Of a stretch of DNA of 33,426 nt, positions 24,989 through 33,355 are shown in pieces; the first letter of the stretch is position 1; every line of letters starts with the position of its first letter. The DNA lies in NCBI GenBank assembly GCA_023421115.1, contig JAEZUI010000236.1:1-33426 (forward strand), in the 5' to 3' direction. The DNA comes from Bacillota bacterium (lineage in GTDB: Bacteria; Bacillota; Clostridia; Acetivibrionales; Acetivibrionaceae). A program made the position numbers and the translations under genes. The notes below the pieces were generated by a model. That model searched no databases, was not told the DNA's origin, and saw nothing but the letters and a program-made list of their open reading frames with translations.

Positions 24989-25222
24989 TTATTCACCTGA
25001 AAGAATTTCTCCATGCCGACATAACACTTTAGCTTTTCCCCTTATCTTTATCGCAGAAGTATTCTCGGTAAATTGGGCTATAAGTAGTTCACCCTTATCG
25101 AGTTTCTCAGTATGGTGAAATTTCGTATCGCGGCCTCTGGTAAGACCAATAATATTTACACCATTTTCTTCAGCTTTTATTATAATATAATCACCTGATA
25201 CTTTTTCGTTTTCCCAATCCAA
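24989..25222 (-). CDS. mtrB: trp RNA-binding attenuation protein (TRAP)
   Basis: This 77-residue protein closely matches Bacillus TRAP: GVNIIGLTRGRDTKFHHTEK, then LDKGELLIAQFTENTSAIKI and RGKA. TRAP forms an 11-subunit ring that, loaded with tryptophan, wraps RNA with GAG/UAG repeats to control tryptophan genes. Counterparts of the RNA-contacting K37, K56 and R58 and the tryptophan-pocket residues T25, T30, Q47, T49 and T52 of B. subtilis are all present, offset by three. The start is taken as the TTG at 25222, six bases after GAGGTGG; an in-frame ATG at 25240 has no ribosome site. No trp, folate or anti-TRAP gene is nearby, so the targets lie elsewhere. Confidence 0.92.
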   Translation of the reverse strand: MDWENEKVSGDYIIIKAEENGVNIIGLTRGRDTKFHHTEKLDKGELLIAQFTENTSAIKIRGKAKVLCRHGEILSGE

Positions 25223-25241
25223 ATAAAACCACCTCGTCATA

Positions 25242-25270
25242 ACTATATATTAATTTAAAGCAAAAATCAA
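25242..25270 (-). promoter_or_regulatory. Possible promoter of mtrB
   Basis: On the minus strand TTGATT (25265-25270), a 17-base spacer, and TATAGT (25242-25247). It would give a very short leader ahead of the GAGGTGG site. Confidence 0.35.
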
Positions 25271-25294
25271 TACGAATTTTAAATACGGGTCCAT
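25250..25294 (-). CDS. 14-codon ORF upstream of mtrB (possible leader peptide)
   Basis: An ATG behind a strong TGGAGGTGAT site opens a frame for MDPYLKFVLIFALN and stops 27 bases before the mtrB start. It has no Trp codon, so classic tryptophan attenuation is not suggested. The peptide is hydrophobic. It may be a translated leader on read-through transcripts from dnaE, or chance. Confidence 0.3.
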   Translation of the reverse strand: MDPYLKFVLIFALN

Positions 25295-25330
25295 CACCTC
25301 CATATACTGTGATACTTATAAACTTGCATA

Positions 25331-25493
25331 TTAAGGCCATTTCAAAAAATAACTTATTCAGTATTTAGGTCATAAAGCCAATCATGGAAGCTTAAAAGCT
25401 TCCAAACAGAAGAACATTATTTTGCTACGCAAAAAATGCAAATCAAATTTTCTGAAATGGCAAGTGACCAGTTATTTTTTCGGAATCACCTAA
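25331..25493 (+). repeat. MITE-like repeat, copy E (longest)
   Basis: It runs from TTAAGGCCATTTCAAAAAA to GGAATCACCTAA and carries about 55 extra central bases compared with copy A, including the palindrome GGAAGCTT-AA-AAGCTTCC at 25386-25403. It lies between dnaE and mtrB. Together with copy F it occupies most of the 25295-25598 gap, in which no ORF of note is seen. Confidence 0.8.
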
Positions 25494-25548
25494 TAAAGAT
25501 ATCAATACTTATTTATTATCGTATTATTTCAAATTTAATTAATGTTTT

Positions 25549-25598
25549 TTTAGGTAATTTCAAAAATGTTGTATTGGTTATTTTTTGAAATAGCCTTA
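25549..25598 (-). repeat. MITE-like repeat, copy F (short)
   Basis: On the minus strand it reads GGCTATTTCAAAAAATAACC at one end and GAAATTACCTAAAA at the other, with the centre deleted. It directly follows the dnaE stop codon and can form a short hairpin. Confidence 0.65.
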
Positions 25599-28500
25599 CT
25601 ATACAACCTTTACATTTTCTTCTCCAAGCCTTTGTATCAATTCAGACATAACACAGTCATTTAAAGCTACCCAAAAGTTTTTGTCCAATATTTTCCCCTT
25701 CTTCTCACCTTCATTACATATACATACGGGAGTATCTCCATTAAAGTATTTCAGTAAGGCCAACAACGATTCCCTCTTATCTTCCTCCATATTAGGGTTT
25801 ATCCTTAAATAAACCTTCTGTATCTGCATTTTTTTTAGCGGGCTTATTTCCTCACATATTATTTTAGGTTGCTCTTCTTCCTTAATACTAACTCTTCCCT
25901 TAATAAGAATAATATTTTCTTCAACAATAAACTTAGCATACTTCTCGAGTATTGTCGGAAACACAATAACTTCCATCATACCATACAGATCTTCTAGAGT
26001 TAAAAACGCCATCAAATTATTATTTCTTGTAGTTTTAGTCTTCTTTGATGTAATTATTCCTCCAACTACAACATTCATACCATCCGAAATGCTTTTTTCA
26101 TCCTCTAAAGAATAGTTATCTTCATTATGATTTAGGTCAATGTTCAAATCCGAACTATATAAAGTGACCATTTTATTGAGCTCTTCGTCAAACTCACTTA
26201 GTGGGTGTCCTGAAATATATAGCCCAAGCATATCTTTTTCCATAGATAAAAGAACTTTATTGGGATATTCATTTATATCAGGATATATATCCTCCTCTTC
26301 ATAAATACCTGACTCTCCGGATTTTATCTTGTCATCCGCAGTTGTCGACATTTCAAATAGTGACATTTGCCCATCCATATTGCGCTTTTTTATCTGAGCA
26401 ATGCCCTCTAGCATTTTCTCAAAAACAGCAATAAGCCTTGATCTATATACGCCCAATGAATCGAATGCTCCACTTTTAATAAGACTCTCTATGCACCTCT
26501 TATTTACTTCCCTACCATCAATTCTGTCGCAAAAATCCCTGAAAGACCTGTAATTTCCACTCGCTTTTCTTTCATCAATGACTGACTTTACAGCACCTTC
26601 TCCTACGTTTTTAACAGCTGCCAATCCAAATCGTATTTTGCCGTTTACTACAGTAAATTTAATTTGACTTTCATTAATATCCGGAGGTAAAACTTCAATA
26701 TTCAAAACTTTACATTCATAAACATACTGGGATATTTTATCACTGCTTCCTAAAAAGCTGTTTAGTAGAGCTGCCATAAACTCAACAGGATAATAGCATT
26801 TAAGCCATGCTGTCTGATAAGCTACTACTGCATATGCTGCGGCATGGGATTTATTGAAGGCATAGCTCGCAAAATCCATCATCTCATCAAAAATTTTATT
26901 AGCTGTTACTTCACCCACACCATTTCTTACACATCCCATTACTATAATATTTCCGTTTTCGTCATCTATACCATGTATAAAATTTTTCCTTTCCTGTTCC
27001 ATAACACTTATTTTCTTTTTTGACATTGCACGACGTACCAAATCGGATCTTCCCATGGAATAACCACCAAGATCTCTTACTATCTGCATGACCTGTTCCT
27101 GATAAACCATACATCCATAGGTTACATTTAAAATATCTTCAAGAAGAGGATGGTCATATTTTAGCCCTACCGGATTATTTTTATTTTTTATATACCTAGG
27201 AATCTGATCCATTGGCCCAGGACGGTATAAAGAAATTCCGGCAATAATATCTTCCAGCGATGTAGGCATCAGTTCCTTCATAAACTGAGTCATACCTGCA
27301 CTTTCAAGCTGAAAAACTCCCGAGGTTCTACCCTCTCCAATTATTTTAAAAACATTAGGATCATTCATCTCAAGCCTGTCAATGTCTACTATGATGTTAT
27401 AATTGCTATATATCAAATCTACTGCATCCCTAATAACAGTAAGCGTTCTAAGCCCTAAAAAGTCCATCTTCAAAAGACCCATTTCTTCCAATTGTCCCAT
27501 TGGGAACTGAGTTGTGATACTTTCATCGTTCTTCTGAAGTGGTACATAATTGGTTATGGGTTCCTTAGAAATAACAACACCTGCTGCATGAGTAGAAGCA
27601 TGTCTTGGCATACCTTCAAGAAGCCTTGCTGTATCTATGAGTAATTTTATATTGCTGTCCTGTTCATATTTTGACTTAAGCTCTGGATTCATCTCTAATG
27701 CTTTTTCAATGTTCATTCCAATTTGCATAGGAATCATTTTAGCTACAACATCCACTTCATTATAGGCTATATCCAATGCCCTTCCCACATCTCTAATCGC
27801 ACCCCTTGCAGCCATTGTACCAAAAGTTATTATTTGGGCAACCCTGTCCTCTCCGTATTTCCTGACAACATAGTCAATTACCTCTTGCCTTCTCTCATAG
27901 CAAAAGTCTATATCTATATCAGGCATTGTAACCCTCTCAGGATTTAGAAAGCGTTCGAAAAGCAAATTATACTTTAGTGGATCAATATTGGTTATGCCTA
28001 AAGAATACGCAACAAGACTTCCTGCTGCAGAACCTCTACCCGGGCCAACAGGTATACCATTGTCCTTTGCATATCTTATAAAATCTCCAACAATCAAAAA
28101 ATAATCTACATACCCCATCTGCTTTATAACAGAAAGCTCATATTCCAACCTTTCAGTCTTGTCCTCAATATTTTCGCCGAATATACGTGTCAAGCCTTCA
28201 TAGCATAATTCTTTTAGGTAATCATAGGCATCCCTGTTATCCGGTATACTAAACATCGGTAAATGTAGCTTTCCGAATTCAAGTTCAACATTGCACATTT
28301 CAGCTATCTTTAATGTATTTGATACAGCTTCCGGTATATTTATAAAAACCTCGCTCATCTCCTCGGGAGATTTCACATAGAAGTCATCAGTAGAAAACCT
28401 CATTCTGTCTTCGTCATTTATATTCTTACCTGTCTGTATGCATAGCAAAATCTCATGGGCTCTCGCATCTTCTTTTCTTAGATAATGGGCATCGTTTGTA

Positions 28501-29108
28501 GCAACAAGAGGAATTTCCATCTCCTTCGAAAGCTTCACAAGCTGGCTGTTTACAAGTTTTTGTTCCTCTATACCATTGCTCTGTACTTCAAGATAGAAAT
28601 TACCTTTGCCAAAGATGTCATTATACCTTTTAGCAACCTTTTTTGCCCGCTCAAAATCATTATTCATCAATGCCTTAGGTACATCCCCTGAAAGACATGC
28701 ACTCAAAGCAATTAACCCTTCACTATAGCGTTCAAGAATTTCAAAGTCAATCCTTGGCTTATAGTAAAACCCCTCTGTAAAACCTATCGATACAATTTTC
28801 ATTAAGTTTTTGTAGCCTTGGTTATCCTTTGCCAAAAGTACCAAATGCCCGGGATCAGAATCCGCAATGCCCTGTTTATCGTGTCTGGTCCTTTTGGAAG
28901 TGTATACTTCACAGCCAAGTATTGGCTTTACGCCATTTTCAACTGCTGCCTTGTAAAAGTCCACCACCCCGTACATTACACCATGGTCGGTAATGGCAAT
29001 ACTATCCATACCCAATTCTTTTGTTCTCTTTATTAGATCTTTTATTCGATTTGCTCCGTCAAGCAAGCTATATTCAGTATGGACATGTAAATGCACAAAA
29101 TTCCCCAA
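25599..29108 (-). CDS. dnaE: DNA polymerase III subunit alpha
   Basis: This 1169-residue replicative polymerase has an N-terminal PHP domain (HLHVHTEYSLLDG from residue 6; ITDHGVMYG), the C-family palm with PDIDIDF at 396-402 (D397, D399, D401) and the VGPGRGSAAGS segment, a helix-hairpin-helix region (about 830-890) and an OB-fold near 990-1080 (VVVGGIITSKKTKT). This is the DnaE layout, not that of PolC, because no exonuclease domain is inserted. The start is a TTG after AGAGGATGATG. It is first in a run with mtrB, the DUF2007-like gene and pfkA, although repeats and a hairpin lie between them. Confidence 0.96.
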   Translation of the reverse strand: MGNFVHLHVHTEYSLLDGANRIKDLIKRTKELGMDSIAITDHGVMYGVVDFYKAAVENGVKPILGCEVYTSKRTRHDKQGIADSDPGHLVLLAKDNQGYKNLMKIVSIGFTEGFYYKPRIDFEILERYSEGLIALSACLSGDVPKALMNNDFERAKKVAKRYNDIFGKGNFYLEVQSNGIEEQKLVNSQLVKLSKEMEIPLVATNDAHYLRKEDARAHEILLCIQTGKNINDEDRMRFSTDDFYVKSPEEMSEVFINIPEAVSNTLKIAEMCNVELEFGKLHLPMFSIPDNRDAYDYLKELCYEGLTRIFGENIEDKTERLEYELSVIKQMGYVDYFLIVGDFIRYAKDNGIPVGPGRGSAAGSLVAYSLGITNIDPLKYNLLFERFLNPERVTMPDIDIDFCYERRQEVIDYVVRKYGEDRVAQIITFGTMAARGAIRDVGRALDIAYNEVDVVAKMIPMQIGMNIEKALEMNPELKSKYEQDSNIKLLIDTARLLEGMPRHASTHAAGVVISKEPITNYVPLQKNDESITTQFPMGQLEEMGLLKMDFLGLRTLTVIRDAVDLIYSNYNIIVDIDRLEMNDPNVFKIIGEGRTSGVFQLESAGMTQFMKELMPTSLEDIIAGISLYRPGPMDQIPRYIKNKNNPVGLKYDHPLLEDILNVTYGCMVYQEQVMQIVRDLGGYSMGRSDLVRRAMSKKKISVMEQERKNFIHGIDDENGNIIVMGCVRNGVGEVTANKIFDEMMDFASYAFNKSHAAAYAVVAYQTAWLKCYYPVEFMAALLNSFLGSSDKISQYVYECKVLNIEVLPPDINESQIKFTVVNGKIRFGLAAVKNVGEGAVKSVIDERKASGNYRSFRDFCDRIDGREVNKRCIESLIKSGAFDSLGVYRSRLIAVFEKMLEGIAQIKKRNMDGQMSLFEMSTTADDKIKSGESGIYEEEDIYPDINEYPNKVLLSMEKDMLGLYISGHPLSEFDEELNKMVTLYSSDLNIDLNHNEDNYSLEDEKSISDGMNVVVGGIITSKKTKTTRNNNLMAFLTLEDLYGMMEVIVFPTILEKYAKFIVEENIILIKGRVSIKEEEQPKIICEEISPLKKMQIQKVYLRINPNMEEDKRESLLALLKYFNGDTPVCICNEGEKKGKILDKNFWVALNDCVMSELIQRLGEENVKVV

Positions 29109-29301
29109 AATTCATCATCCTCTATATTTCAAGGGATTCTTCTTACAAGATTCCCTTACTTTATTTTTTTTTATATTATAACATGTCGGAATGCAAGCTA
29201 CAATCAAGTACTGACAAAGGGATAAAAAAGGGTTGCGTCTTCTGCAACTCAATATTTTGTTTCTTGGGAAAAATTAATGCACTTTCTTAAGAAACAAAAA
29301 A

Positions 29302-29342
29302 GGAGCGTTGCACCGTGTCTTTAACCATCGGTACAACACTCC
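29302..29342 (-). terminator. Terminator after the CE1-dockerin gene
   Basis: On the minus strand GGAGTGTTGTACCG pairs with CGGTGCAACGCTCC (14 bp with two U-G pairs), followed by TTTTTTGTTTC. It lies just past the relic of the GH10 tail. The rest of 29109-29301, upstream of dnaE, shows no gene. Confidence 0.88.
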
Positions 29343-29359
29343 ATTTCGTTGTTATTTCA

Positions 29360-29450
29360 TTACTTCATCAATGCTTCTTTTAATCCATTATAAGCTGGTT
29401 TTGGATTGAAATTATTATCATAAATTAATGCTCTACGCCCTATCCTGGGA
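29360..29450 (-). pseudogene. Relic of a GH10 xylanase C-terminus
   Basis: Downstream of the CE1-dockerin stop, the minus strand encodes, in a shifted frame, ALIYDNNFNPKPAY, then NGLKEALMK and a stop. This is nearly the last 25 residues of the GH10 domain of the neighbouring gene (GLIYDNNFNPKPAY, HGIKEALMK). Over the last 62 bases I count about three differences. The relic joins the end of the dockerin at its Phe-Pro-Gly, the same tripeptide that precedes this segment in the intact GH10 domain. A deletion between the two Phe-Pro-Gly-coding sites, plus a small frame change, explains it. Confidence 0.85.
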
Positions 29451-30549
29451 AAACATCTATCATACCTAATAAATATTTCCTCACATATCCAAAATCTAAA
29501 GAGTTTACATCCCCACTTGCATCAACATCAGCATTTGCAAGATTTGCACCTGTAAGCGGTGCCATGCCAAGTAAATGTAATCTTAATGCTGCTAAATCAA
29601 GAGAATTAATATCTAAATCACCATTTAAATCCCCTAAAATTCCTGCAGGTTTAGAAGTAGGAGTTGCAGTAGGTGGTGCAGTAGGTGGTACAGTAGGTTG
29701 TGTTGAAGTGCCTTTAAATATTAAAGGTGCAAATTGGTATAAACTATCCTTCCAAAACGTCATATCATGACCACCATTTACAGCATACCAAGTATGAGGA
29801 ACATTCTTTTGAGTTAGATAGTCATGAACTCCTTTAGATGTATTTAATAAACCATCCTGCAAGCCACATGAAATAAAAATAACCTTCATATCTTGTATAA
29901 CTTTTGCTGGGTCTGGTACAAGTACACTTGGTTGCTTTGTAGTTGGTGCAGATGAAAATCCTCCAACATAGGCAAACAAGTTCATATACCCAAATCCAAA
30001 ATTCAAGGACTGTCCTCCACCCATTGACAACCCTGCAATTGCACGGTTTAGACGGTCAGTTAATACTGGGTACTTGGATTCAATATAAGGAATCAGATCT
30101 CTAGTTAAGTCATATTGAAAATTATCGAAAGCCGCTATCTTTTCAGCTGAGTAAATATCACCGCTCGCACTATCATTGGTCATAGCACGTCCATTAGGCA
30201 TTACTACAATCATCGGCTCAAGTTTGTTCTCAGCATATAAATTGTCCAGAATGTTCTGCGGATTGCCTTGAAGCCATTCTGTGTGGTCCCCGCCAATACC
30301 ATGCAACAAATACAATACATTATACTTTTTGCTGGTAGAATAGTCAGGCGGCAAATAAACCGATGCTTTACGGTTGGCCTTGGTAGTAGTTGAGTAATAG
30401 GTAACCGTTTCTACCTTACCGTGTGCTATGTTACCCCTATACTGATCAAAACCTGATGGTGCTGCTTGCGTAACAGTTGTTGTAGCAGTAAAAAGTGTAA
30501 ATAGCATAGTGAAACTCAACGCCAAGCCTATAATACTCTTCTTAATCAT
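29440..30549 (-). CDS. Cellulosomal feruloyl esterase (CE1) with dockerin, GH10 lost
   Basis: This 369-residue secreted esterase releases ferulic acid from arabinoxylan. It has a signal peptide (cut near TQAA, about residue 30), a CE1 domain (about 31-280) with nucleophile S175 in GLSMGGGQ, D232 and H261 in GGHDMTFW, a Thr/Pro linker (about 281-302) and a type I dockerin (about 304-365; DLNGDLDINSLDLAALRLHL and DVDASGDVNSLDFGYVRKYL). The CE1 domain resembles the one I recall for A. thermocellus XynZ. The protein ends at Phe-Pro-Gly; a GH10 tail relic follows in the 3' flank, so the ancestor was probably a XynZ-type enzyme. Start ATG after GGGAGGG. Confidence 0.93.
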   Translation of the reverse strand: MIKKSIIGLALSFTMLFTLFTATTTVTQAAPSGFDQYRGNIAHGKVETVTYYSTTTKANRKASVYLPPDYSTSKKYNVLYLLHGIGGDHTEWLQGNPQNILDNLYAENKLEPMIVVMPNGRAMTNDSASGDIYSAEKIAAFDNFQYDLTRDLIPYIESKYPVLTDRLNRAIAGLSMGGGQSLNFGFGYMNLFAYVGGFSSAPTTKQPSVLVPDPAKVIQDMKVIFISCGLQDGLLNTSKGVHDYLTQKNVPHTWYAVNGGHDMTFWKDSLYQFAPLIFKGTSTQPTVPPTAPPTATPTSKPAGILGDLNGDLDINSLDLAALRLHLLGMAPLTGANLANADVDASGDVNSLDFGYVRKYLLGMIDVFPG

Positions 30550-30666
30550 AATATTCCCTCCCTATAATTTATATAAGCGGCATTTACAATAGTAAGTACC
30601 GCTCTATAGCAATACTTATTGAACTATAAAAGTACTCAAGAAAGATACCTAATTATCAGCAAAAAC

Positions 30667-30706
30667 GGGGCATAGCACTATGTTTACAACACTAGCGCAA
30701 TACCCC
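30667..30706 (-). terminator. Terminator of the CE1-CBM6-dockerin-GH10 gene
   Basis: On the minus strand GGGGTATTGCGCTA pairs with TAGTGCTATGCCCC (one mismatch, with U-G pairs), followed by GTTTTT. It lies 12 bases after the stop, so the downstream esterase should have its own promoter in 30550-30666. Confidence 0.8.
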
Positions 30707-30718
30707 AATTTTTTATAA

Positions 30719-33355
30719 TTACTTCATCAATGCTTCTTTTATTCCATGATAAGCTGGCTTTGGATTGAAATTATTATCATATATCAGCCCTCTACCTGTT
30801 CCTGGGAATGTCTGAGGAATCCATGAATACTTATCTGTAAAGCCCCAAACAACAAATGTCTTAACATTATCATTTCTCAAAGCAATCTCCATCAAGGACT
30901 TGTAATTGCTTCCCTGTGTATTGAACCCGTTAGTTTGATTTTCTGAATCATTCATACGAATATCCAGCTCAGTAAATGATACCTGTAATCCAAGAGCTGC
31001 ATATCTCTTTACATTCTGTTCTATTGCTGCTAACTGGGAAGAACTCATTCCATTGATAAAGTGACATTGGAAACCTACTCCATCAATTGGAATTCCTCTT
31101 TCCTTCATGCTTTTAATCATGTTATACGCTGTATTGGACTTCGCTCCCATGTCTTCTATATTATAATCATTATAGAAGAGAAGTGCATCAGGATCAGCCT
31201 GTCTTGCAGTCTGGAATGCAATATCTATAAAATCATTACCTATTTTATTTGTCCATACACTTCTTCTAAGTCCATTACCACTATCGTCACAAGCTTCGTT
31301 GACAACGTCCCATTCTGCAACTTTTCCCTTGTAATGCTGCATAGTCTTAGTAATGTGGTTATTCATTGCAGAAATCAGTCCATCACGACTTCCACTCCAA
31401 TTTCCCATCCATCCAGGTAGTTGAGAATGCCATACAAGAGTATGTCCACGCACCTTCATATTATTGCTCATAGCAAAGTTAACTAATTTGTCTCCGTTAC
31501 TAAAGTTGAAATTATTTTGTGAAGGCTCTATAGCATCAACCTTCATTTCATTCTCAGCTACAACCATTGCAAATTCATTTTTTAGAATATTATCATAAGT
31601 TCCGCCAGTTTGATTAGAGAACCATTGACTGTTAACACATGTACCAAAGGTTATACCCTTTGCTGCTGCCAATTGATGCAAGGAAGTTCCTTTAGGTGCC
31701 GGAGGCGTTGTTTGTACTGGTATATATGGTGTAGGTGTCGCTATAGCTTGTCCAGGAAAAGAAGATATAATACCTAATAAATATTGTCTTATAAATCCAA
31801 AGTCTAAAGAGTTTACATCGCCATCTATATTAACATCAGCATTTGCAAGATTTACTCCTGTAAGGCTAGTTATACCTAGCAGATGAGCTCTTAATGCAGC
31901 TAAATCCAGAGAGTTTACACCTGAATCGCCATTTAAATCTCCCAAAGTTCCGGTGGTATTTCCTCCACCATTTCCTTCAGTGAATATGAACGAATCAGTA
32001 TTGGTAGCTCCATTGAAGCAAAGGTATAAATCTTGTATACCTGTAGCACCGCTAACGTTAGTAGTCAATTCCTGATAAGTACCCCAATCACCAGTTGGAG
32101 CAACATCTAAAGAACCTATAAGAGTACCGCTTGTACTACCAAGTCTTAATTGAATAGTTGTGGTAGTGGTTTCACCATTTGCAACTTTTGCAGTGAAGGA
32201 TTTTGCTCCACTTCCGAAATTTACATTTTTATATACAATGCTATCACCATTTTGTATATATCCTACACCAGTACCAAATGATTTAGCCTCTGTACCATTT
32301 ATAGCATCAAAATCCTCTGCTTCTATTGTTGAAAAAGCAGACTTCGTGCTAGGTGCAGCAGTAGGTTGATTTGGATCGCTGGTTGGTGTTTGGGATGGTG
32401 TATTGGCATTATCTTTGAATAAATCAGGTAATACATTATAAATGTACTGATTAACATAACCCCACCAATGTGTACCACCCTGTGCCACCATAAAATAGAA
32501 GTTTCCTTGTATCGGATCGTTTGAATATATGAAAGTATCTGTTAACTTTTTCAGTTCATCTATCTGAGGTTTCATATTGGGATATGCAATATCTTCACTG
32601 CCTGTAGCACAGAACACCTTAAAGTCATGTGGTGCTTTATAACCGTATTTCTTTGGAATACTTGCCAGATATGCTGCTATTTGTTGGGCACTAGAACCCC
32701 CAGATTTATCCCAACAGTCACCGCTATATGGCATATAATATTTGATATATTCAAGGCAGTTAATATATGTATACCAAGTACATACTGAACCCATTGAGAA
32801 TCCGCCAAATGCTCTGTGATCTCTGGAAGCCTTCATATCAGCAGTGCTTGTTGATGCTAAATATGTATTATATTTGGTTTCAACCTGTGGAATAATTGAT
32901 TTGGTCAATTCCTGATGGAAAGTAGCCTCACTATTAGTACCCTTGTAAAATGAAGGTGTAACAAATATAGCCGGTTCAATATTTCCCTTTGCAATCATGT
33001 TATCGATTATTACCTTTAATTCCTTGTTCTGACCTGGTCCTCCGAATAATAATGTCTCATCTTCACCGCCACCATGCATCAGATATACAACATTATACTT
33101 TTTGGAAGTATCAGACTGGCTATATCCGTTAGGAAGATAGACATAGAAATTTTTAGTAGCGTTACCCCAAGTGTAACTTAACTTTTCAATAGTACCTTGT
33201 TTTGAACTCATGTTTTTGTACTCATTTGGAAGCGGTTTGTAATACTTCTCACCAGCTGCAGATGCCGGTAGATTAACAGAAGCCACTATGCCGAAAACCA
33301 TTATGCTCGACATAATAAAAGTCAGCCCCTTTTTTAGACCTTTTTTCAAAAACAT
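30719..33355 (-). CDS. Cellulosomal bifunctional feruloyl esterase/xylanase (CE1-CBM6-dockerin-GH10)
   Basis: This 878-residue secreted enzyme has a signal peptide (cut near ASAAG, about residue 34), a CE1 feruloyl esterase (about 35-315; S187 in GGFSMGS, D255, H296), a CBM6 xylan-binding module (about 341-460), a type I dockerin (about 471-532), a Pro/Thr linker and a GH10 xylanase (about 557-878; acid/base E687 in WDVVNEACD, nucleophile E796 in FTELDIR). The module order is that of A. thermocellus XynZ, but the CE1 domain (YLMHGGGEDE, TGSEDIAYPNM, GTHWWGY) looks more like the C-terminal esterase of XynY as I recall it. The dockerin dyads are Ser-Leu. Start ATG after AGGAGGAT. Confidence 0.95.
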   Translation of the reverse strand: MFLKKGLKKGLTFIMSSIMVFGIVASVNLPASAAGEKYYKPLPNEYKNMSSKQGTIEKLSYTWGNATKNFYVYLPNGYSQSDTSKKYNVVYLMHGGGEDETLLFGGPGQNKELKVIIDNMIAKGNIEPAIFVTPSFYKGTNSEATFHQELTKSIIPQVETKYNTYLASTSTADMKASRDHRAFGGFSMGSVCTWYTYINCLEYIKYYMPYSGDCWDKSGGSSAQQIAAYLASIPKKYGYKAPHDFKVFCATGSEDIAYPNMKPQIDELKKLTDTFIYSNDPIQGNFYFMVAQGGTHWWGYVNQYIYNVLPDLFKDNANTPSQTPTSDPNQPTAAPSTKSAFSTIEAEDFDAINGTEAKSFGTGVGYIQNGDSIVYKNVNFGSGAKSFTAKVANGETTTTTIQLRLGSTSGTLIGSLDVAPTGDWGTYQELTTNVSGATGIQDLYLCFNGATNTDSFIFTEGNGGGNTTGTLGDLNGDSGVNSLDLAALRAHLLGITSLTGVNLANADVNIDGDVNSLDFGFIRQYLLGIISSFPGQAIATPTPYIPVQTTPPAPKGTSLHQLAAAKGITFGTCVNSQWFSNQTGGTYDNILKNEFAMVVAENEMKVDAIEPSQNNFNFSNGDKLVNFAMSNNMKVRGHTLVWHSQLPGWMGNWSGSRDGLISAMNNHITKTMQHYKGKVAEWDVVNEACDDSGNGLRRSVWTNKIGNDFIDIAFQTARQADPDALLFYNDYNIEDMGAKSNTAYNMIKSMKERGIPIDGVGFQCHFINGMSSSQLAAIEQNVKRYAALGLQVSFTELDIRMNDSENQTNGFNTQGSNYKSLMEIALRNDNVKTFVVWGFTDKYSWIPQTFPGTGRGLIYDNNFNPKPAYHGIKEALMK

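Noticed and set aside
25250..25294. Classic tryptophan attenuator before mtrB
   Set aside because: The small ORF has no Trp codons, and I saw no alternative terminator/antiterminator pair.
6315..25598. CRISPR array from the many similar short repeats
   Set aside because: The copies are scattered, differ in length and orientation, and are not separated by uniform spacers; no cas genes are present.
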